64,000 nucleotides of DNA from Sulfolobus islandicus Y.N.15.51 (GTDB lineage Archaea > Thermoproteota > Thermoprotei_A > Sulfolobales > Sulfolobaceae). Position 1 is the first letter of the stretch; the number at the start of each line of letters is the position of its first letter. Positions 16,839 to 24,898 of the stretch are shown here, piece after piece. Location: NCBI RefSeq assembly GCF_000022485.1, contig NC_012623.1, positions 1,762,501-1,826,500 on the forward strand, in the 5' to 3' direction. A program made the translations under genes and the position numbers. Below the pieces are notes generated by a model. The model was not told the DNA's origin and made no database searches. It saw only the letters and a program-made list of their open reading frames with translations.

Positions 16839-17918
16839 ATGCAGGATAAGGAAAGCCCAAACATAAAAAAATTAACTCCAGCAGAATGTGCAGTGGTTAT
16901 AAGTATAGATATTCTTTCTAAGGCTGGAAAGCCTACTACACCTAAGGAAATAGCAGATTTTTTAAAAGAAGATATACAGGCAGTTAGAAACATTTTAGAA
17001 AGACTAAGAAAGAAAGATATAGTTATTTCTTCATTAGCATTCGGTCTAGCTGGTTTAGCGAGAGTAAGTTCGTCTTCTCAAGTTAGTGGTAGAGAGAGAA
17101 TACATAGATTGACTAGTGATATTGAAAGTATCTTACAGCAGCACCCTGAAATACTAGATTGGGCTAAGGTAGGTCTAGGTATTAATGACAAGAACGAGCT
17201 AATAGAGTATATAAATAAACGCGCGGAAGAAGAAAGATTAGTATCCTACGGCTTGACGCCATTGCATATGGCAGCACAAATAGGTGATGTTGACGTTGTT
17301 AGGGTTTTGCTTGAGCGTGGTGCTGACCCAAACGCTAAAGATAATAACGGTCAAACGCCATTGCATATGGCAGCACATAAAGGTGATGTTGACGTTGTTA
17401 GGGTTTTGCTTGAGCGTGGTGCTGACCCAAACGCTAAAGATAATAACGGTCAAACGCCATTGCATATGGCAGCACAAGAAGGTGATGTTGACGTTGTTAG
17501 GGTTTTGCTTGAGCGTGGTGCTGACCCAAACGCTAAAGATAATAACGGTCAAACGCCATTGCATATGGCAGCACATAAAGGTGATGTTGACGTTGTTAGG
17601 GTTTTGCTTGAGCGTGGTGCTGACCCAAACGCTAAAGATAATAACGGTCAAACGCCATTGCATATGGCAGCACATAAAGGTCATGTTGACGTTGTTAGGG
17701 TTTTGCTTGAGCGTGGTGCTGACCCAAACGCTAAAGATAATAACGGTCAAACGCCATTGCATATGGCAGCACATAAAGGTCATGTTGACGTTGTTAGGGT
17801 TTTGCTTGAGCATGGTGCTGATCCGCGGATTGCCGACAATGGGAGGCATATTCCCTTAGATTATGCTAAAGATAGTGCAATTCGTAGTTTACTTGAGAGT
17901 GCCTTGAGAAATAGCTAA
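16839..17918 (+). CDS. HTH-ankyrin repeat protein
   Basis: This 359-aa protein joins an N-terminal winged-helix-like domain (residues 10-65, with TTPKEIADFL and VRNILERLRKKD, as in TrmB/MarR-type DNA-binding domains) to an ankyrin array starting at residue 140. The array has six 33-residue units with TPLHMAA and VVRVLLERGADPNA, closed by a degenerate capping unit. Ankyrin repeats bind proteins, so the protein may be a DNA-binding regulator or an adaptor. The repeats are nearly identical at DNA level, which means recent expansion. The last codon stands directly against the end of a decayed IS630 transposase, so the original C-terminus may have been altered. Ankyrin arrays are uncommon in archaea. 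Confidence 0.8.
   Translation: MQDKESPNIKKLTPAECAVVISIDILSKAGKPTTPKEIADFLKEDIQAVRNILERLRKKDIVISSLAFGLAGLARVSSSSQVSGRERIHRLTSDIESILQQHPEILDWAKVGLGINDKNELIEYINKRAEEERLVSYGLTPLHMAAQIGDVDVVRVLLERGADPNAKDNNGQTPLHMAAHKGDVDVVRVLLERGADPNAKDNNGQTPLHMAAQEGDVDVVRVLLERGADPNAKDNNGQTPLHMAAHKGDVDVVRVLLERGADPNAKDNNGQTPLHMAAHKGHVDVVRVLLERGADPNAKDNNGQTPLHMAAHKGHVDVVRVLLEHGADPRIADNGRHIPLDYAKDSAIRSLLESALRNS
17256..17849 (+). repeat. Tandem 99-bp ankyrin-coding repeats
   Basis: Units start with ACGCCATTGCATATGG at 17256, 17355, 17454, 17553, 17652 and 17751. The first five differ by only a few bases (for example ACAAATA/ACATAAA/ACAAGAA and GATGTT/CATGTT); the sixth diverges after GAGCATGG. Copy number is likely to vary between strains by recombination. 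Confidence 0.92.
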
Positions 17919-18735
17919 TCTGAAGTACCTAGAGCATAACACGAGTAATAATAAGTATTAACCCAACGCTTCAAATCCTTCCAAACCAACTCAATTAAGG
18001 AGAATAGGGAGGCAAGAAAAGCAAAGTAATGTTAAGCCTAGAAGCGGTAGCGAAAACATAAGAAGACTTGTGAAACTTAGCATTATCAAGAATCAACACG
18101 ACATTACCAGAATTCCTAACCCTAAGCAAGTAAAGAAAATTAGCGAAAACCCTAGAATCAACATTGTGAGCATAAAACAAGGCTTACCATCAAACAAGGG
18201 AATACAAGCTAGAATATTAACACTTGGATAATCAACCCTAACAACATATAAACCCTAGAGGGATCATGACGAATACCAGACTCGTCCATGAAAAACACTT
18301 TTACGCCCTTCTTAATAACACCCCTAAACCTCTCCATAAGTCGGCATCTATTGGTCTCTTCTTGTCGATCTTGTAGGGTTTTATGTAGGGAATTTTCAGT
18401 CTTTTTCTCGCTATTCTCCAAGCTGTTACGTAGCTTATTTTTACGTTGAACTTCTCCTCTATGTAGGCCTTTGCTTCCCATATGGTTTTTCCTTGTATTT
18501 CTTCTACCTTTATTTCCCTCTCGTTTACCTTCTTTTTTCTTCCTTTTCTTTCCTTGTGGAATAGGCATTTTTCTCCCTCCTTTTTGAATTCGTTAATCCA
18601 TCTGTGCTCTTGTGAACTTGTAGTATTTTTGCTATTTCGCTAATTTTCATTCCTTCCAAGTATTGCCCTAGTCTCGTTTAGGTTCTTGGGCTTCTTGCTA
18701 ATTAGCTTCCTTTTTAAGGTCCTTAGCACACTCAT
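17915..18735 (-). pseudogene. Decayed IS630-family transposase
   Basis: The minus strand encodes an IS630/Tc1-mariner-type transposase broken by several frameshifts. From ATG 18735 the N-terminal part reads MSVLRTLKRK and then, in another phase, ISEIAKILQVHKS, the HTH region. The DDE residues are recognisable in separate frames: FMDESGI around 18275, LILDNAKFHKS around 18080, and IELVWKDLKRW around 17960, after LPPYSP. The reading frame therefore changes at least three times, so the gene is dead. The end of the transposase frame (17915) overlaps the stop of the ankyrin gene. No terminal inverted repeats or target duplication were found. Confidence 0.8.
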
Positions 18736-18829
18736 TTAGTTTTAATAGTGCATTTTGTCTAATATATCTTGGGGGCTGTTGGGTTCAAAGCGAATTAAGG
18801 TCCTTAGCACACTCAGCCCAACAGCTCCC
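18714..18829. repeat. 21-bp direct repeat and imperfect inverted repeat beside the IS630 remnant
   Basis: TTAAGGTCCTTAGCACACTCA occurs at 18714-18734 (covering the transposase start) and again at 18795-18815. A 13-bp inverted repeat with one mismatch, GGGGGCTGTTGGG at 18771-18783 and CCCAACAGCTCCC at 18817-18829, encloses the second copy. This points to a partial second IS copy or a rearranged element end. Confidence 0.7.
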
Positions 18830-19352
18830 ATTACTAACACTAGATTTAACTCCCTTTTAGCCCCCGTTGCAGCTATTATGAAAAAGACTATAAGTAAAAA
18901 CTCTGAAGAAGAACATAATCAACAAATTAAAAGAAGAAGTAAAAATGAGTAAAAGATGAAAAATTTAAAAAATATTTTTTGTATTATTTACATTAATATT
19001 AGAATAAATGTTAAAAACTGTATAGTGTAAGTTATTAATTATAATTTTATTATGTATAGGAAAAATTTTCTTTATATAAATACTAACTGAGATTCTGAAT
19101 ATATTTTGTCAAAATTAGGATTTATAACTCAATATTTATACTATTTGTACGCTTAATATACCTCCTACGTCGATTAGATTAACGCATAGCATTGTTAAAG
19201 ACGAAAGCAGTAGTGCTTATATGGATCAAATATAAATTAAATAAATTTCTATAATCAAAATAATCTAGTGAGTTAGTTGAATGTATATAATGAGATAACA
19301 TCAGTTAAATTTATAAATTATAGAGTGAGACAATATAATTGGTTGAATAAAA
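18830..19352. other. AT-rich intergenic region before the GlyRS-like gene
   Basis: A short plus-strand open frame ends at 18952 (with KKTISKNSEEEHNQQ), but its start lies inside the rearranged IS end, and it shows no family, so I do not call a gene. The rest is AT-rich. TTTATAAAT at 19310-19318 is a plausible TATA box about 12 bases of leader from the TTG at 19353. Confidence 0.35.
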
Positions 19353-20774
19353 TTGAGTCAAATTAAGTACAAGCAAGATGTAGAAAGATTCCTAAGGAAC
19401 TTTTACGTTAATTCAGCAGAAATTTACAAAGGTAGAAATATTTCTGGATTTATAGATTGGCTACCACCAGGTGCAATGCTAAGGCAGAAAATAATAGATA
19501 GCTGGATTAATTTCTTCATAAAGAAAATACCTAATGTCTTCTTAATGGATGGAAGTACGATACTGCCATTAATCGTCTTTGAGGCATCTGGACATCTTGC
19601 CAATTTTACCGATCCCGTGATAAAATGTCCAAAATGCTCGAATACCTATAGAGTAGATCACTTACTAAAGGAAACTAATGGTAAACTAATCTGCCCTAGA
19701 GATTTAACTGATCTAAAAGAACAAGAAATAAAACAAAAGAGTCTAATGTTGGAACTCACAGTAGGTTTGACCGATGAGATAAATGCCGCATTAAGACCAG
19801 AGACTGCACAAAACATTTATATCAATTTCATGAATTTTAAAGCAATTGGACTAAAGTTACCATTTGCTATAGCGCAAATAGGCAGATCTTACAGAAATGA
19901 AATATCGCCCCGTGGATCTAGGCTCAGAGAGTTCGTCCAGATGGAAATAGAAGAATTCGTTCTACCCTCTCATTTAGATTCACATCCACTTTATGACAGC
20001 GTTAAAGAGATTAGATTACCCATATTTTATGAAGAACAGACTATCGAAATGGAGTTAAATGAAGCCGTTAAAAAAGGTTTAGTGCCGAATGTCAGACTAG
20101 CCTTTTGGATAGGTAGAGAGTGGCAATGGCTAACCAATGAACTAGGTTTACCTGGCAATAAGATTAGATTCAGAGTCGTACCACCTGAAGAGAGGGCCTT
20201 CTACTCTAAGGGGACGATAGACGTGGAAGTAAATATAGAAGATGATTGGGTCGAAATAATAGGCAATGCTTACAGAACGGATTATGATCTCACTGTGCAC
20301 TCTAAACATTCTGGTGCTAATTTAAGTGAAAACGGTATGATCCCGCATGTTGTAGAACCGTCCTTTGGCCTAGATAGAATTGCAATGGCTGTTTTACTGC
20401 TAAACTATGACCCTAGTCCATCAGATAGAAATTGGCCATTATTTAGAATACCATACAAAATATCGCCTTTAGAAGTAGGTATAGCCTCTATCCATCATAG
20501 CGATGAATATATTAACGTTGCAGAAAAAGTCGATTTAACATTAAGATCATTGGGTTACGTTACATTTAAATTATTTGAAAAAGGTAAAATAGAGGCTCAA
20601 TATGCTAAAGCTGATACTCTAGGTATCCCATTAGTAGTTACTGTAGATTCTAAAACTTTAGATGAAAATACAGTAACTATTAGAAATAGGGATACGAAGG
20701 CGCAAATAAGGGTAAATATTAGAGAAATAGGCCAGGCTATAAAAAACCTTCTTTTAGGCGGAGGATATGGGTAA
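19353..20774 (+). CDS. Short glycyl-tRNA synthetase paralogue
   Basis: This 473-aa protein is a class II synthetase of the archaeal/eukaryotic glycyl type. Seen are motif 1 (GFIDWLPPGAMLRQKI), a zinc-like CPKCSN...CPRD insert (about residues 88-118), the glycine signature RPETAQ followed by N where the family normally has G, motif 2 (YRNEISPRGSRLREF), motif 3 (EPSFGLDRIAMAVLL), and a C-terminal anticodon-binding domain. Usual archaeal GlyRS is about 570 aa, so this copy is roughly 100 residues shorter and its motif 2 loop is shortened. It is therefore likely a second, divergent copy rather than the housekeeping enzyme. The TTG start is the only workable one. The gene sits in an accessory region beside IS debris and a membrane protein gene. 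Confidence 0.8.
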   Translation: MSQIKYKQDVERFLRNFYVNSAEIYKGRNISGFIDWLPPGAMLRQKIIDSWINFFIKKIPNVFLMDGSTILPLIVFEASGHLANFTDPVIKCPKCSNTYRVDHLLKETNGKLICPRDLTDLKEQEIKQKSLMLELTVGLTDEINAALRPETAQNIYINFMNFKAIGLKLPFAIAQIGRSYRNEISPRGSRLREFVQMEIEEFVLPSHLDSHPLYDSVKEIRLPIFYEEQTIEMELNEAVKKGLVPNVRLAFWIGREWQWLTNELGLPGNKIRFRVVPPEERAFYSKGTIDVEVNIEDDWVEIIGNAYRTDYDLTVHSKHSGANLSENGMIPHVVEPSFGLDRIAMAVLLLNYDPSPSDRNWPLFRIPYKISPLEVGIASIHHSDEYINVAEKVDLTLRSLGYVTFKLFEKGKIEAQYAKADTLGIPLVVTVDSKTLDENTVTIRNRDTKAQIRVNIREIGQAIKNLLLGGGYG

Positions 20775-21942
20775 AGAAATTAAGGGATCTTCTATAATCA
20801 GAGTACTTGCTATAATCAGAGTACTTGCTATAATCAGCATACTTGCTGCCTTTTTTAAGCAAGAATCTTTTAAAGAAGGGATTTATACATCTTTTTTTGC
20901 AACTGTAGGATTGGGTATTTTCTATTATCTTGACATGAAAGGACTTTCTCTAATATTTACAATTCCGTTAATTATGCTAATATATGGATTAACTATATTA
21001 GTAATTTTAGGACTAGAAAGAATGTCAATACACGAAAATAATTGGGCACAACTATTCTTAATTATAGGCTTTGTTTTTTATGACGTACCAGCTAGTTTAG
21101 GTTATTTATCGTATTTTGCAAATAACGACATAGCCTTAATCTTTAACTTACCCTTCGAGTTCGTAGTATTTATAACAGTATTTATTTCTATTATACTTTT
21201 TATAATAATGTATTATTATAGAAATTCAACATATTTTGTAAAATTCAAATACTATTATACATCATCACTAATCCTACTCATCCCACTCTTAGGTACAGGT
21301 GATAAAATACAGATAACTGAAATAGACTGGATAGGTTTAACGTTATTTGCGATGGTAGGCTTTACACCTATATTTAATAAATTAAGGGAGAAAAAATACT
21401 TGAATTCCCCAGATGAAAGGAAGGAATTCATATATGGTGTGATAATGGGTTTTTTAGTGATAACTGTAATTATTATATTATATATTTTAATTGATCATTT
21501 TAATCTTGTACTAAACATAAATCCTAAAATAGGCAAACTATTAGTAGGGATAAATGGATTGATAGCTTATTTAGCCTTCTCTACATCCTTTGCAGATCTC
21601 ATTTATCATCTCATTAAAAAGCACATAAACGAGAAAGGAAAATCAGAAAATGTTCAGCAAGATTTGAGAACAAGGGTTATGCCTTTAATAAAGAGCATAA
21701 GTATAATACAAATCCTATTTAATAGAATAACCATGAGTATAAGACAAATTGATAGTAAAACTATATTAATAATCGTGACAATACTAATAACAATACTAAT
21801 AGATATAATATTAGGGACTATAATATTAATATTGAGGTTGCCAGTGCATCGATATCTCGTCTACTCTGGTTTAGCAGGAGGATTGTTACAATACATCATC
21901 CCGATAATATATATATTAAATAAGGTAAAAAAGAAAAAATAA
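20767..21942 (+). CDS. Multi-pass membrane protein of unknown function
   Basis: This 391-aa protein has about eight or nine hydrophobic segments spread over its length, with a charged loop (NKLREKKYLNSPDERKEF) in the middle and a lysine-rich end. It overlaps the end of the GlyRS-like gene by eight bases, with GGAGG just before the ATG, so the two are co-expressed. The N-terminus holds three copies of an AIIRVL-type unit made by tandem 18-bp repeats. No transporter signature was recognised. Confidence 0.65.
   Translation: MGKEIKGSSIIRVLAIIRVLAIISILAAFFKQESFKEGIYTSFFATVGLGIFYYLDMKGLSLIFTIPLIMLIYGLTILVILGLERMSIHENNWAQLFLIIGFVFYDVPASLGYLSYFANNDIALIFNLPFEFVVFITVFISIILFIIMYYYRNSTYFVKFKYYYTSSLILLIPLLGTGDKIQITEIDWIGLTLFAMVGFTPIFNKLREKKYLNSPDERKEFIYGVIMGFLVITVIIILYILIDHFNLVLNINPKIGKLLVGINGLIAYLAFSTSFADLIYHLIKKHINEKGKSENVQQDLRTRVMPLIKSISIIQILFNRITMSIRQIDSKTILIIVTILITILIDIILGTIILILRLPVHRYLVYSGLAGGLLQYIIPIIYILNKVKKKK
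20793..20846 (+). repeat. Three tandem 18-bp repeats at the start of the membrane protein gene
   Basis: TATAATCAGAGTACTTGC is present twice exactly (20793-20810, 20811-20828) and a third time with two changes (20829-20846). Each unit adds six residues to the first hydrophobic segment. Confidence 0.9.
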
Positions 21943-21961
21943 CTTTTTATATCATAAAAAA

Positions 21962-22105
21962 TCAACAATCAATTTTCAACTCTATATGTATGTTATTTTT
22001 CCAACTAACACTATCGTAAATAGATTCGCTAAAAATCTGAACGTGATCTACTCCAACACTTAATATGTAATACTTATTTTTAAACATTAAGCCGAGATGT
22101 ATCAC
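21962..22105 (-). pseudogene. Possible small membrane-protein remnant
   Basis: From GTG 22105 the minus strand reads IHLGLMFKNKYYILSVGVD and continues to a stop at 21962; the frame is open upstream as well (GGLIGVFPLIV), and a further coding-like piece (NWILVRIFKVMKEIIV) lies in another phase up to about 22200. This looks like a membrane protein gene broken by a frameshift. It fills most of the 21943-22271 gap; nothing else was seen there. Confidence 0.3.
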
Positions 22106-22271
22106 TATCAGGGGGAATACACCTATTAAGCCCCCATCATACTATAATTTCTTTCATCACCTTAAATATTCTAACCAAAATCCAGTTTATAAATTTTTTA
22201 ACTATCTTGCTGTAAAGAACAGTTAATAACATAGCAATTATAATATAAATAAAAAATGGAAGTGACTAAGT

Positions 22272-23123
22272 TTAGAGATTTAATAAAGCGTTTTGTATGT
22301 AATCCTTAAGCTTGAACTGAAATGTATAGGCGTTTATGAAAGTAATTCCGTTTATTGTCATTTTAGGAGCTACTGAATTTCCATGGAGATGCCCGTAAAT
22401 GTAGTAGACTATCTTTTTGTTAGAATTAAAGATTATATTATTAAAGATTATATTAGATAACTCTTGTCCATCATAAGCGTTAAAGAATGAATGTTCTTTA
22501 ATCAAATCCTTAAATGGTGCGTGATGTGTGACTATTATGGTTTGCCTTCCCCTTATGTTCCTTTCTATCTTCTCTTTATTTATCTTAGCAAAACTTCTTG
22601 ATTCGAGCTTTGTATATATACAGTCGTTATGCCAATTAGGGCATGAGCACTGACTTATAGTATTAAGATAAATGCAATTACTCTTTATATACTCCTTACT
22701 AAATCCGTAGGGATTACAGTTTTCATAATCGAAATCGGTATAACCAGGGGCAAAAGAATAATCGTACCAACCTACATTACCAACAACGTCGTAATCCCCT
22801 AACTCAGTCCTATTTATAGCATCTAATAATTCAACGTTATATTTTTCACATAGTTTATTTATTCTTTCTATCTTACTAATGCTGTCTATGTCTTTCTCGT
22901 GTATCCATAAGTCATGGTTTCCTAAAACTATAATTATTCTCATTTTCTGATTAGCTTTCTTTAACTTTATGAAAAGTTTTTCAATATCTCCCAGCTTTCC
23001 ATCTACACTCAAGTCTCCAGAAATTATAAGTGCATCAGGTTTTACTAGTTTTATCCCCTCTAATATCGTAGCTAAGTAAGGTGATGGCATATGGATATCT
23101 GTAGCTACAAGTACTTTAGTCAT
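22272..23123 (-). CDS. Calcineurin-like metallophosphoesterase
   Basis: This 283-aa protein has all metal-binding motifs of the calcineurin-like superfamily in order: ATDIHMPS (D-x-H), SGDLSVDG (G-D), LGNHDLW (G-N-H-D), THHAPF (H) and YGHLHGNS (G-H-x-H). It would hydrolyse phosphomonoesters or diesters in the cytoplasm with two metal ions. A loop with clustered cysteines and histidine (SQCSCPNWHNDC, near residue 160) is unusual and may bind another metal. It stands alone on the minus strand. The substrate is unknown. Confidence 0.85.
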   Translation of the reverse strand: MTKVLVATDIHMPSPYLATILEGIKLVKPDALIISGDLSVDGKLGDIEKLFIKLKKANQKMRIIIVLGNHDLWIHEKDIDSISKIERINKLCEKYNVELLDAINRTELGDYDVVGNVGWYDYSFAPGYTDFDYENCNPYGFSKEYIKSNCIYLNTISQCSCPNWHNDCIYTKLESRSFAKINKEKIERNIRGRQTIIVTHHAPFKDLIKEHSFFNAYDGQELSNIIFNNIIFNSNKKIVYYIYGHLHGNSVAPKMTINGITFINAYTFQFKLKDYIQNALLNL

Positions 23124-23464
23124 TATTCATAAATAGTATTGTCCAGCTTTTAAATAATTGATTGTTCTTAGTCTTAATTACGGGTAATATGTTTTAAGTA
23201 GCCTTATGAGAATTTCAAGAATAGATATATCATTTGGCTTATCTGAACTATAAAACTTAACGAGATATAGTTCTTTATCTTAAAATTTATAAGTTATGGC
23301 GTTACATTTTTAAAATTTTATATAATTAAAATAAAAATATCACCGTTTCAAAACTAATTTATACTAATAGTATTTTATAGATTTATAGTCTTTAACATAA
23401 ATCTATCTAATTATATATTTTCAAGTATAACTAATTATCATTAAAAATTTTTCATATATATCGA

Positions 23465-23500
23465 TGTCTAAAAAAGACAACTTATAACAAATATTTATAA
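23465..23500 (+). promoter_or_regulatory. Promoter with adjacent dyad for the alpha/beta-hydrolase gene
   Basis: ATATTTATAA (23491-23500) is a TATA box about 27 bases before the ATG at 23524, so the transcript should be leaderless. Immediately upstream lies TGTCT-AAAAA-AGACA (23465-23479), a dyad in a place where a regulator could act. The remainder of the 23124-23464 gap shows nothing. Confidence 0.4.
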
Positions 23501-23523
23501 GTATATCATTCTTAAATATATTT

Positions 23524-24447
23524 ATGAGAAATGATGGAGAATATAACTTTAAGAGATTAAACGTAGAATTTTATTCTGAAGGAGTTAAATTAAAGGGCTG
23601 GCTTTATCTTCCTGAAGGATCTGAAAAGTTCCCAGCAATAGTCATGGCTCATGGTTTCTCTGCAGTTAAAGAAATGTACCTTGATAGTTTTGCAGAAGTT
23701 TTCGCTAAAGCAGGTTTCGTAGTCCTAGTTTACGATAATAGGAATTTTGGGGAAAGTGAAGGAGAGCCTAGGCAAGAAATAGATCCCTGGCAACAAGTTA
23801 AGGATTATAGATACGCTATATCCTATGTTAGATTAAGATCTGAAGTAGATCCAGAAAGGATAGGAATATGGGGAACAAGCTATAGTGGAGGACATGTAAT
23901 AGTAGTAGGCTCTTTAGATAGTAGAGTCAAGGCTATAGTTGCGCAAGTTCCTTTAGTTAGCGGTTCTGAAAATTTAAGGAGACTCGTTAAATCCGATATG
24001 ATACCCCAATTAAGGGCTATGTTTGCAGAGGATTATGAGAGGAGAATGAAGGGCGAAAAACCCTTAACTATTCCAGTTGTTTGCAAAAGTCCTCCTGAAA
24101 TGTGTGCTTTACCTACTGCAGATGCTTATGAATGGTTTACGGAGACTGGCAAGAAAAGAGCTCCAAATTGGAAAAATGAGGTAACCTTAAGGAGCGTAGA
24201 ATATCTATCCATGTATGAGCCCATAAATTTCATTAGAGGTGTTAGTCCAAAACCCATAATGTTAATATTAGCTCAAAATGACGTTTTGACACCTACGGAT
24301 TTAGCTTTAGAAGCTTATGAGAGAGCTTTACCACCTAAGGAGTTAGAAATACTTCCTGGAGGACATTTCGATGCGTATGTTAAGGAATTTGAAAGGTCTA
24401 GTAAGACAGCAAGGGATTTCTTCCTACAACATCTTGGTAAAAAATAG
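23524..24447 (+). CDS. Alpha/beta-hydrolase (esterase/dienelactone hydrolase-like)
   Basis: This 307-aa protein has the alpha/beta-hydrolase fold. The oxyanion region is MAHGFSAVKE, the nucleophile elbow is GTSYSGG (serine in G-x-S-x-G), the acid is likely in QNDVLTPTD, and the histidine in GGHFDAY. An inserted cap with GEKPLTIPVVCKSPPEMC lies between nucleophile and acid. Family members are esterases or carboxylic ester hydrolases; the enzyme may release acids for the CoA-activation genes downstream. There is no signal peptide, so it is cytoplasmic. It is transcribed from its own promoter and converges on the PaaI-type gene. Confidence 0.8.
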   Translation: MRNDGEYNFKRLNVEFYSEGVKLKGWLYLPEGSEKFPAIVMAHGFSAVKEMYLDSFAEVFAKAGFVVLVYDNRNFGESEGEPRQEIDPWQQVKDYRYAISYVRLRSEVDPERIGIWGTSYSGGHVIVVGSLDSRVKAIVAQVPLVSGSENLRRLVKSDMIPQLRAMFAEDYERRMKGEKPLTIPVVCKSPPEMCALPTADAYEWFTETGKKRAPNWKNEVTLRSVEYLSMYEPINFIRGVSPKPIMLILAQNDVLTPTDLALEAYERALPPKELEILPGGHFDAYVKEFERSSKTARDFFLQHLGKK

Positions 24448-24488
24448 TAAATTAACGGAAAATTCCATAAATGCTAAATAAAATATAC

Positions 24489-24887
24489 TTAACTTACTTT
24501 CATAAAAGTTCCTAAAGCCTTAACACAGAGCTTCCCTTTATCATTATAAATTTCGCCTTCCGCAAATATAGTCCTCTTACCTTTCTTTAAAATCTTTCCT
24601 ATTACTTTAAATTCTTTTCCCTTTAAAGGTTCCAGGAAAGAGAACTTTAACTCTAACGTTAAAACTTGAGTATCTGAAACTAGTCTCGCAACTGACCAGC
24701 AAACTGTATCTAAAACGTACATAGAAATTCCTCCGTGAACCATATATCCAGGAATACTTATTAATTCTTTAAATGGAAACTTAACTACTACGCGATCCTC
24801 TGTTATTTCTTCAACTTTTAGCTCTAAGAGTTTAGACATAGGATGGGATTCTATGTAAGTTATGAGATCTTGCTGTGTTACGCTCAT
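24489..24887 (-). CDS. PaaI-type hotdog thioesterase
   Basis: This 132-aa single-hotdog protein has the PaaI/YdiI motif YMVHGGISMYVLDTV, where the HGG and following aspartate lie at the active site. It would hydrolyse acyl- or aryl-CoA thioesters and free CoA when intermediates stall. It follows the degenerate acyl-CoA synthetase gene after 11 bases, with GGGAG before its ATG, so both are one operon. In bacteria PaaI accompanies phenylacetate catabolism, and a PaaX-type regulator lies two genes upstream here. Confidence 0.8.
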   Translation of the reverse strand: MSVTQQDLITYIESHPMSKLLELKVEEITEDRVVVKFPFKELISIPGYMVHGGISMYVLDTVCWSVARLVSDTQVLTLELKFSFLEPLKGKEFKVIGKILKKGKRTIFAEGEIYNDKGKLCVKALGTFMKVS

Positions 24888-24898
24888 TAGAATCTCCC

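Noticed and set aside
17238-17859. Long open frames on both strands through the ankyrin repeats
   Set aside because: They exist only because the 99-bp unit is a multiple of three and is repeated; the translation (for example CCHMQWRLTVII) is a shadow of the real ankyrin frame.
18755-18952. Plus-strand open frame of 65 codons next to the IS630 remnant
   Set aside because: Its first half lies in the IS end repeats and the rest is low-complexity Lys/Glu/Asn; no start signal and no family.
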